A stretch of DNA of 64,000 bases. Source: Urophycis tenuis (lineage: Eukaryota > Chordata > Actinopteri > Gadiformes > Phycidae). This document shows positions 55,140 through 64,000 of this stretch, one piece after another. The notes under the pieces were generated by a model. That model was not told where the DNA came from, ran no database searches, and was given only the letters and a program-made list of their open reading frames with translations. The position numbers were made by a program, and so were the translations under genes. Position 1 is the stretch's first letter. Each line of letters begins with the position of its first letter. The stretch lies in assembly GCA_036785325.1 (NCBI GenBank), contig JAXIVH010000013.1, forward strand, positions 10,041,332 through 10,105,331, in the 5' to 3' direction.

Positions 55140-55845
55140 CGTCTCGCGTTTCCCCCTCATGGGCAGTCTCCGCATTCAGCGCTCCCCGTCAAATTAAAAG
55201 AAATTACTTTTAAAGTGGCTGGAATCCTGCAACACAACATGCACCAAGTGTGACCCGGGGGTGAGACACATGTCTGGACCCCGCTCGGGGACACGTCTTG
55301 ACCCTGCGGCCGAGACGATGACAGGGCAGAAACCGCTGTGGTCTTCATGCCTCCACGATGGCGTTGGCGCCGGGCCGTCCTGCTCACCTGCCGACGCATT
55401 CGGGGGGGGGGGGGGGGGGGGGGGGGGGGAATGTCCGTGTCCGCGGCCGACCGGGAGACCCGTCTCCCCGGTCGCAGCTCTGCCCCGTTGCGAAAGCTCC
55501 CTTTTCTGTCCCCCTCCCTCTGGAGCAACGAGCCGCGCTGAACCCGGCGCGTCCAGCTGTGTTTTTGTTTTTCGGGGTGAAGTGTGGACGAAAAAACAGC
55601 CGTCATCTGAGGACACGCTAAGGCCGGCGCGGCGAGCAGAGCAGGGCCCGCCGCCCGGCCAGCCCGTGTCCCGCTGAGGGGGTCAAAGTGCAGCAGTGTG
55701 GCGGCGTGGCCTTCCCGATACCGGCCGCCTTGTTATTTATGCTTTCAGCGGCCGAGAGCGGCCCGACAGACAAGGAAAAGTGTCCGTGGGTGAGATCGGC
55801 GTCGGCGTGCACAGCAGACACGTGGGGTCGTGAAACACGATGCCT
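55140..55845. other. GC- and CpG-rich block with a poly(G) run, downstream of adat1
   Basis: Strongly GC-rich sequence with many CpG, containing a run of about 30 G at 55400-55429. It lies just 3' of the adat1 stop codon. Several overlapping open frames exist on both strands, as expected in GC-rich DNA, but none has a recognisable domain. It may be 3' UTR or an intragenic CpG island. Confidence 0.5.
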
Positions 55846-58800
55846 TCAGCAGAACACCAGCAGGTCTCTGTCACTGCGCGGCCACAGGGAGAAGGCCTGC
55901 GAGCGGAGCTGCTGCCAGGCTTGCTGGTAGGAGTGCGATGCCTGCTTATAGTCCCAGTAACTCCTCAGCTCCTTCCCTCTGCAGAACACACACGCGCATG
56001 TGCGCACACACACACACACACACACAGCACCATGTTAGAACACACTGTGAGATGAGATGAGGCTGAGACTACACTTTACAAAAAGGCAGACTCAATGTCA
56101 AACCAGGTGTCGAAAATGACAACTACAGCGACTCAAGGTGTTGCTGGCAGTCTGTTAGTCAGTACGTTTACATGCAGCAAGAAATTCGAATTTCTAATCG
56201 TATAAGACATCGTTCGGACTTTTTAAGTGCATGTAAACACCTTAATCCGACCTACTTCGGACCTACTTCGGACATCTCAAAATCGGATAACAACACCTAC
56301 AGTACGTTTACATGCAGCAAGAAATTCGAATTTCTGATCGGATCAGATAATGACATGCGTAAGACCGGATCACTTGTCCCAGTATACATGCCGTTCAGAG
56401 AATCGGATTAACAGCCGGAGCATGGGCTGACTCTGGACGCTATGTGGCGCTGCGCATGTGCAGAATGGCACTGCGCATGCGCAGAATGCAAAATCCGATT
56501 CAGATCCGATTGCTGAGTATACATGCCGTTAAAAGTCCGACTATGAACGAATTATCCAGGTGTTTTTATCCGATTTTGAGATGTCCAAAGTAGGTCCGAA
56601 GTAGGTCGGATTAAGGTGTTTACATGCACTTAAAAAGTCTGAACGATGTCTTATACGATTAGAAATTCGAATTTCTTGCTGCATGTAAACGTACTGAGTC
56701 TAGATAATCTTTTAACGGCATGTACTGTATACTCAGCAATCGGATCTGAATCGGATTTTCCATTCTGCGCATGCGCAGTGCCATTCTGCACATGCGCAGC
56801 GCCACATAGCGTCCAGAGTCAGCCCATGCTCTGGCTGTTAATGTGATTGTCTGAACGGCATGTATACTTGGACAAGTGATCCGGTCTTACGCATGTCATT
56901 ATCTGATCCAATCAGAAATTCGAATTTCTTGCTGCATGTAAACGTACTGATAGAGAACATTCTCCCACGGCTACCACATGCATTGAAGTAAAGCCTTCCT
57001 GCGTTCAAAATCCGAAAACCAACATCCATTGCAGAGTCGTCCAGAGTGGCACTGCGTGGTTTCGTGTGGTTTCACAGCGCCCTGCAGGGGTTGGCTGATC
57101 TGGTTTGGCGCTGAGCTGCCCGTGTCTGGCTGGTTTCAGATTAATATTACGGGAGATCTTAACTAAGTTAAAGCAAGTACAATCACGGTGTTGTCCATAT
57201 GTAGTATGAATTAAGTGTAGGGAAAAAGGCAGAGGCGCACCCACAGAGGCGTACTCTCACAAGAGTATGTGATCACCCTGAGTTCACCCCAGCAGGCTGT
57301 GTGGCCAGTGTGCCTTGGGGTCAAGAGGTCATGCATCCCAAGACCATATGGTAAAAACGTTTGTATAGGGGAAGAGACCTAGAGGTGGTCACTTGACTTG
57401 ACAAAGTCATAAAACTGACCAGAACAGGAAGATAGACACCAACAGGCAAAGGGGGGGTTAAGAATGTGTGAATGTTTAAGATGAGGACTGTAAAGTTGTT
57501 CTATCTATCTATCTACGATGACGCCATGTGTCTAGACGGGGATAAAAAGCGGCGTGTGTGAAGGGTGCCGAAGTCACTTTCCAAACCGACTCAGGCTTTA
57601 CGTTACTCTGCTGCCAGTGATAATAAAGTCTTCATCATTCAAACTACGGCCTTCCCGAACCCTTTTACTTTGACTGAAGTGTGCGTTAGCCACCACAACA
57701 TCTTGAGGCACAACCGGAGGTGAGCCGACCGACATTGAGGCTGGCTTGCAAGGCTAAGCTGATTGGGATGTGTTAGGCAACAGCTGAACACTGTGTAAGG
57801 GCCTTACAGGCTTAAACAGACTCACATTTTGTGTGAGAAGCTGAAATATTGTATCTGAAAGCCTTTAGGAGCTTTAAAAAAAGTGATTCCGAATTGAAAA
57901 ATAAATAATTAAAATGTATGCACACATTTTTCTTCCAAATGAAAAAGTTGTTTTTTTAGTGAGTTTTGTTTGTTTATCTGGACCCTCATGCAACCTGTAA
58001 ATAAAAAGGACAGCAATTTAACACAATGTTGGGTTTTTTTCTGACTGCCCTCTGCATCGAACCCCGCAAATGTACTGAGTGTAAGTCGCTTTGGACAAAA
58101 GCATCCGCTAAATGCCCTTCTATCCACACTCTTACAATGTCTAGAGATGGAGTGAAGAGATGAAGGCATCCCATATTTACATGGTGGAATCTGGGGACAG
58201 TTTAAGACGGGTGGGACCTCTGGCTGCAGCCCACCCTGCCTCATGCCACCTTGGTGGCTTCACTGAGCTCCCCCGACGCCAGGACACAGGGAGGAGGACG
58301 TTGTGGGGAACTGGTTTGTTGCAGAGTGGAAGGTTATTTGCATGCGGCGAAGATGCGATTAAGCTGATACGTGACCTGATCTACCTAACCTACAGCTCTA
58401 ACCCTGACCTGCATGTAGTATCATCAAAAGTGGATCCGAATAAAAACAACCTAGGGAGACTGGATGGACTGATTCACGGATTCGCCTAAATTCTTGACTT
58501 CTTGTATGGCGTGTTGGATAAGAGCATCAGTTAAAAAAAAATCATCAAGTTATATGCAATTAGATTAGATTCAACTTTATTGTCATTGTGCAGAGTACAA
58601 GTACAGGGACAACGAAATGCAGTTGGCGTTCTAACCAGAAGTGCAAATAAAGGTGTAGGTTTAATCCGATCTGGCCAACATTCTCACCAACCGCAAGACC
58701 GCCTTGATGTGGCTACAGGTCCAGGTACATGAAGCGGAGGGCGCTGGTGTACCGACCGTCTAGCATTATGGTGTGGGCATCACGGAGACGTGTGTGTTCC

Positions 58801-59825
58801 ACTGTGTTGAGTTTCTGGTAAAGTCTATCCTAAGTCTGTTCTGGTGACACATCACAGCTATTTCTGGGCAAACGGCTCAAATGTGCCCGACTGGCGAGGG
58901 AGTGGGCGCGCCTCAGAGCCAGAGACATCCATCCAGTTAACATGGGTTTAGGGGAGAGGCGAGAGGCAGGGAGGCATAGAGGGACATTTGTTTCTGTCAT
59001 GTGTATCGGATACCGCTTTGTCACATTCTTGATCAAACTAAAACTCCACGTTCTCCTTGTGGCGGTTAACTGGCTCATTTACAAAGTCAGTCGAGGTGAA
59101 TTTCCATCATAAGAGACAGAAATGGCATCTATCACGCTCTCTCTCTCTCTCTCTTGAAGTGTGTGGGCGTGTATGTGCGTGCGTGCGTGCGTGTGTGTGT
59201 GCGTGCGTGTGTGTGTGCGCGCCCATGTATGAGTACAGAGAGTTCACTGTTCCCATGGTCTGGTGCATGAGTGAGCACGCACACAAAGTTGTATAGACAT
59301 GCACACAGACGCACGCACCCCCCCCCCCCTTCCAGTCATAGTCCTTACATTTACATTTACAGGTAGGGCATTCAGCAGACGCTTTTATCCAAAGTGACTT
59401 ACAAAGAGTGCATTTGTCAGTAGAAGGTGAAACATTTCATTGAAACACATGCCTCAAGATAAGAATGATGCATGACATGAAAAGCGACGAGATAAAGACA
59501 CACACAGTGGCAACAGAGCAAGCATAATAAACAACACTTCCTCCTCAAAATCCTCATTTTGTCCCCCCCCCCCCAAGTGGTCCGAAGCACCCGAAACAAC
59601 AATCGGTTGGTTGTCTCCTCACCTGAGAGAGTCGGGCAGGTGGGACTGGTCAGTGGCAGACAGGACACACAGGAAGGAATGGAATAGCTCCACTTTACAG
59701 AGGAGAGACCTGAGGAAACACACCAGCGAGTTGAATAAAAAGTCTCACGAGTTGGAAGCCGTTGGATGTGACGTAATGGAAACTTTCTTTCAAGTTCTGT
59801 GATGGACTTCTTTCCTTTGGCAGAG

Positions 59826-59877
<52 letters not shown>

Positions 59878-61615
59878 TTTTTTTATTATTATTATACATA
59901 ATTTTTTTATATGTACCTTGCCTTTGGCGTGCCCAGGGCTTTTTTTGTGGTGCCATGCTTGTATCCGTTAGCGGTGACATCTAGTGGCTCGCCAGGCACA
60001 TCACACCAACTAATGGCTGACACGGGGTGTTCCAAATGTTAATCACATGAATAAAGTACAGCATCAATTAGGAACTACAAACGTGTACATATTCAGTTTA
60101 TTGGATTCCTCTTCTTTGAATCTAAAAGTAGAATAAATGTGTATTACTTGATCGTCCATTGAGTAGTACAGTGTGCCCCATGGAGCCTGGTCTGGACCAG
60201 GTTGTCCCTGGACTGGCTGGCTAACCTGCACCACAGGGGGAGACTCTGCCCTGTGCAGTCTGGTGGCGGAGCTCCGTCTGGGCTTGGCTGCAGGAGAACT
60301 CCAGGCTGGACTGGAGCAGAGTGGGCGGGCACACCGAGAAGCCCGCAGGGAGGCCTGATATGTGGGAGCACCTGGGGTAAAATTGGTAAAATTATCTAAA
60401 ATATCAGCACAGGCATTAGTTATTGAAAATATCTCACAAAGTGAGACTCTTTCTTCCCGTCTCACCTGGTGACCACGGCCTGCAGCAGAGCCTGGCGTTC
60501 GTAGGCACACTTCCCCACCACCAGGGCGCTGAAGTAGAGCGCCCCCTGCAGGTAGTGGGACAGCAGCGCGCCCTGGAAGCCCACCACTCCCCAGCGAGCC
60601 AGCTTGTCGCTGCAGGAGAGCGACAGGGTGGGCTCCCCGCGGCCCGGCTTCACGCGCAGCGCCCCCGTGCTGTGGTAGGCCACCCCCGGCAGGCGGGGGT
60701 CCGCGGGGCTCCCCGGGACGCACTTGGCCCCTGTCCTGTGGACGTCCGGGGCGGGGGCCGGGGCGGGGGCGGCGCCTCCGCCGAGGGTCCGAGCGCCATC
60801 GGAGGGCGCCCCCCTGGTCCCGTTGTCTGGCCGCTCCGGGGCAGGCGGCGGGTGGTCTGCGTGGGCTTCGGTTTGCTCGGAAGATTCCCCGCTGGAGGTC
60901 GGACTAGTCGAGGACGACTGTGAGCGAGGCCGCTTGCAGTGCGGCCCCCCGTTCGCCGGCTCTTCCCCGTTCCGTTTCGAGGTCCCGCCCCCTGCCGTCA
61001 CCTCATTGGATCCCTGGGATGGATCGGTGGCTCTGACAGGTGGGCACGGTTGAACGACTCTGTCCGTCATGGGGATGATGGAGGCATCGCCGCCTGTTGA
61101 AACGCACACTGTAAACACCGGTGCAGCACAAAACACTTCTACTGTCGATTTATTTCTCCATCACCAATGTTGAGATAGCTATGGAGAAACAACAATATCA
61201 ATCATCTATATGTATGTCCATTAGTCCTGGTTTGAAAAATAATCACACAGCCAGTGTATAGTCTTATTAGAAAATCAGGGAGGGCAGCTTCATCACACAT
61301 TAAATGCAGAGCGACTCACAGGGCGTGTGACTGGTGAAGAAGACAAAGGAGACCCCCGGCCGCAACTGCCACTTCCCCCGCTGCTCCGCCTCACAGAACA
61401 CCACGCTGCCCTGGCCACACACCGCCCGACGTAGCTGCTCCGTCAGGTACCTGCACCGCACACACACACAGACATGGCAGTATGAAGAGACGTGTACACA
61501 GCACGCACACACACACACACACACACACAGATACATGCCAGCATAAAGAGGCATGTATACAGCACACACACACACACACACACAGGCATGACAGTAAAAA
61601 GACACATGTACACAG

Positions 61616-61652
<37 letters not shown>

Positions 61653-62158
61653 CATTGATACATAACATAACATGAACAGAAACACACACCTTACACACCC
61701 CCGTCGGGCAATGACTTCTGCATGACTGTCGTTTAGTACGTCACCTGTGGAAGTAAGACTCTTGGACTTTAGTTTTTGTGAGGCCTTAAGACTAATTATT
61801 ATAGCAATTGTTAATAGACCCTACAGACCCTTGGAGCTCATGGCTGTGCGCCCAATACATTTGGTCCCGGTTCCTAAAGATACCACCTCCTTTTCAACTG
61901 CAAAAACAAATTGAATAGAAGATATACATCACCAATAGTGATTTAGAAATATCAAATGGAATTAATTAACGGTGAAAAAACTAACAAGATAATTGATGTT
62001 ATAAATGTTTTACAACCTTTTCCAGTGTGGAGACTCTGGGTGAGCATCACCACCCCGGCCAGCAGGGTCCACTCTCTCCCCGCTTCTGGCTTCCCTCTTT
62101 TCGGAAGCTCATCAAAACGCTCGTAGCACATTTTCGCGATATCATCAGCAGTCCACAT
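55846..62158 (-). CDS. adat1: ADAT1, tRNA-specific adenosine deaminase 1 (9 exons)
   Basis: Deaminates A37 to inosine in tRNA-Ala. Exons in transcript order: 62017-62158, 61829-61897, 61690-61744, 61320-61450, 60466-61093, 60226-60371, 59917-60016, 59623-59709, 55846-55978; sum 1491 nt, 496 residues plus stop, phases consistent. Start MWTADDIAKMCYERFDELPK. The deaminase signature NDSHAEVIARR gives the zinc-binding His and catalytic Glu; the zinc cysteines lie in SHTPCGDASIIPM and LSCSDKLARWG. Exon 5 has a long Ser/Pro/Ala-rich linker (APAPAPAPD) before VHRTGAKCVPG and LRVKPGRGEPTLS. The C-terminal part reads ISWCDVPGEPLDVTANGYKH, CKVELFHSFL and SYWDYKQASHSYQQAWQQLR. The last intron is 3.6 kb and holds several repeats. 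Human ADAT1 has 502 residues. Intact. Confidence 0.95.
56160..56949. mobile_element. Compound MITE with interlocked inverted repeats in adat1 intron 8
   Basis: It starts CAGTACGTTTACATGCAGC and ends with its exact reverse complement. The same terminal motif also occurs at 56300 (plus) and ends at 56696 (minus). The arm 56160-56299 pairs with 56562-56696, while 56300-56545 pairs with 56705-56949, so the order is A-B-A'-B' and not nested. Non-coding. Confidence 0.8.
57268..57698 (+). repeat. Possible solo LTR
   Basis: Begins TGTGATCACC and ends CACCACAACA. A TATA-like GATAAAAAGC near 57540 is followed about 80 bp on by AATAAA (57624), an LTR-like arrangement. No flanking duplication or internal region was identified, so the call is tentative. 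A (TCTA)n run at 57501-57515 lies inside. Confidence 0.35.
58086..58125. repeat. End of a common teleost short repeat
   Basis: GTCGCTTTGGACAAAAGCAT followed by CCGCTAAATG, as at 26150 and 27490. Confidence 0.5.
58560..58840 (-). repeat. 3' end of a LINE-like repeat
   Basis: TTAGATTCAACTTTATTGTC followed by ATTGTGCAGAGTACAAGTAC and ACGAAATGCAGTT is a familiar 3' end of teleost non-LTR elements, read on the minus strand. No coding part remains. Confidence 0.45.
59345..59410 (-). repeat. End of a common teleost short repeat
   Basis: TTACATTTACATTTACAGG, GCATTCAGCAGACGCTTTTA and TCCAAAGTGACTTACA; the complement of the motif at 58086. Lies in adat1 intron 8. (CA)n arrays follow in adat1 introns at 59828-59868 and 61502-61648. 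Confidence 0.55.
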
Positions 62159-62340
62159 CCTGCTCAAACGTGCTCGAATTATGTTCAAATACTTATGTTA
62201 CGAAATGTAATGTAACATTTACATTATTGCAGTCAAGTTGGACAAGACGTGTATAGGTCGAAGTGAAACACTTGAAGAAGTCGCTGAGCGCCCTGCTAGA
62301 CTTACTTCCGGCATAGCGTTGAAGAAACTTTTCACAATAA
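62159..62340 (-). promoter_or_regulatory. adat1 promoter region
   Basis: Upstream of the adat1 ATG; contains an ETS-type site ACTTCCGG at 62304-62311, about 150 bp from the start codon. No TATA box. Confidence 0.4.
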
Positions 62341-62679
62341 AGGTTCATTAAAATGGGGCGCTATGTCTGACGTCAAAAGATAACAAAGAACTAAATAAAT
62401 GGTTAACGCAGAATAATGCTCAATTACGTATAATGTCAGGAGTATGAGCAACAGCAGGATATATACATAATGAATTATATTGCAATATGATGTATCCTAG
62501 TAATTATCTGTCTAATAAAGGAGGGCAGAAAAGGGCGATGCATTATGCCATCTAAACCTGTTTCTTAATGAGGCAGATTAGTATAACTTTAATATTTAGA
62601 CGTCAGAGTGGGTGTTTTGATGTAGTTTAAATTAGAATATGACTAAGCGAATATAGCTTTATTGTCCAGCCTGACCAAG

Positions 62680-62850
62680 GTTGCTCTTACGTCAGTTAAG
62701 AGAATGATGGAAGCATCACCACCACGCCTGATCACTACTGTACATTATAAAGCAAGGGGCCTTCCACCGTTGATTTCCTTATTCGGGAGCCCAGGGTCTC
62801 ACACTTCCTTCCACATCCTACATGTAGGGCCAATAATTCTGGTTTGAAAA
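62680..62850 (-). pseudogene. Relic similar to the adat1 intron 4 / exon 5 junction
   Basis: The minus strand shows GGTGATGCTTCCATCATT (compare GGCGATGCCTCCATCATC at 61075-61092), then on the intron side TGTAC-rich and GTTGATTTCC-like sequence, and CCAGAATTATTGG against CCAGGACTAATGG at 61222-61234, each followed by the same A-rich tail. The order and spacing match 61040-61250. It is strongly decayed and has no splice site or open frame. Confidence 0.35.
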
Positions 62851-64000
62851 ACAAAAAAACGACAAAAAAAAACACGAAAACAATATAGCCTACTGTATAT
62901 AATATATATCCAAAATTAAGGTAATTATTAAGGTAAAACACCCAAGAAAATACAACTACATAGATTAATATATACGAGCCTATAAGAAACGAGACATTAG
63001 CTTTTACAAAAATACACATTTTCCATGTATTTGTCATCGTATTTTCCTTCACTGTGAGAGACAGTTGTGTTCACCGCTCTGCCTTCCCACCGCACAATTA
63101 CAGTCGCTGGGCAGAGTTGTAAAGTGAAGCAAGCCTGAATGTTTTATTTATGCTGACATCAAAACCACTTACTAATTCAATCAGTGAGTTGGCTACGGCT
63201 TTACACGGCTAAATTATTATTTGGCAGCATACTGCTATAGCCAGATTGTTCGCACCAATATATTTTGCAGTATTTCACTGCCCTCCTGGTGAAATATAAT
63301 TCAAATAAATTAAGTATAATAAATTGATCAAGGAATTGATGTGGTCTGAGTTAACCTTAACCTTTTTTGTTCATAATCATTAAGAATGTCCATTTCTGTT
63401 AAATTCCTAATTCTGAAGTGATCCAGGTGATCAAGAGCCTCCCTAGTAACTTTTTGTTGTCAAGTTAGCCTACAACCAGACACATGACACGTGTGAGTAA
63501 TGTCGTAGGCAAGTATATAAAATATAAATCTAAAAAGCCAGTCTCAGTTCTTGACTGTTCTTTGTAAGATTCATTTTTTGCCAAACGGGAGGTTAAATTG
63601 CCAACTAATAATTCAAGAACCTTTTCAAGAGTGAAGTCTCATTTATTTTGTCTATGTACATGAAAAATTCAGTCTCACAATTGATGGACAATAAAAATAA
63701 AATCACATTTCATCTTCCTGGCCCCTGCAGCAGAGGTGCACAAGTCTTCGTTTAGTGGCTCTCATTCACTTCCTCTCCTCTTTAGACACACAATTACACA
63801 CACTCCACATACGTCGGCACGCATACACAATCGCTCTCTCTCTCTCTCTCTCTCTTCCCTCTTTTTCTCTGTCGTGTCCCTATTAAACATCTCTTCGATA
63901 GATATGATATACTGTATTTGCATGTAGCTGTGCTATTATTGTGATTTGCAGTTGGAAATAATCCTGTTGTGACTCGCTGGAGGAAAGCGTTAAGAAGCGC
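62851..64000. other. No gene recognised at the right edge
   Basis: AT-rich sequence with a short (TC)n run at 63835-63855. In human the next gene would be KARS1; no lysyl-tRNA synthetase exon is recognisable here. Confidence 0.5.

Noticed and set aside
55157..55677. Overlapping 130-150 codon frames on both strands near the G-run
   Set aside because: They depend on the G-run and on GC-rich DNA; glycine or proline runs only, no domain.
59107..59314. Frames through (GT)n, (CA)n, (GA)n and (CT)n arrays (also 40014-40312, 41695-42030, 47960-48025, 50198-50350, 50569-51000, 61300-61698)
   Set aside because: Dipeptide runs translated from microsatellites, not genes.
62341..64000. KARS1 expected from human gene order
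   Set aside because: No lysyl-tRNA synthetase motif or exon could be recognised; it may lie beyond the window.

Overview
The window is vertebrate genomic DNA from a ray-finned fish, very probably a teleost. The genes have introns, four of them keep a vertebrate gene order, and the repeats are teleost-like: DIRS, Gypsy, L2-type LINEs, hAT elements, long-TIR MITEs and (CA)n/(GA)n tracts. I cannot name the species from the sequence.

The right half (about 38-62 kb) is the host gene island. A GlcNAc-6-O-sulfotransferase gene of the CHST5/CHST6 type (-), tmem231 (-), gabarapl2 (+) and adat1 (-) stand in the same order and orientation as on human chromosome 16q23. I resolved tmem231 into 7 exons and adat1 into 9, both with open and consistent phase; the sulfotransferase has one coding exon. 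tmem231 carries a textbook U12-type AT-AC intron and shares a ~550-bp head-to-head promoter region with gabarapl2. gabarapl2 is complete in exon structure but shows several 1-nt indels in exons 2 and 3 whose net effect is zero, which needs an explanation (consensus error or real damage). gabarapl2 and adat1 are tail to tail.

The left half (1-38 kb) is a transposon graveyard. From left to right: the 5' end of a Gypsy element inserted into a SAMD3-like gene copy; a broken zinc-finger/transposase-like gene cut by a TTAA-flanked MITE; a YqaJ-exonuclease fragment; a nearly complete 5.74-kb DIRS element; a CCDC106-like gene copy split by an L2-type LINE; a decayed second DIRS with a nested hAT MITE bounded by a perfect 8-bp target duplication; hAT transposase pieces; a truncated second Gypsy; and a large palindromic element coding for a protein I read as a PIN/FEN-like nuclease with a cysteine-rich tail. 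Around it lie segmental copies of the 3' end and flank of the sulfotransferase gene.

The host genes act in unrelated processes (keratan-sulfate-type sulfation in the Golgi, ciliary transition zone, autophagy, tRNA editing); their grouping is conserved synteny, not a pathway. The best candidates for something poorly described are the palindromic PIN/Cys-rich element (34.15-36.67 kb), the interlocked MITE at 56.16-56.95 kb and the damaged gabarapl2.
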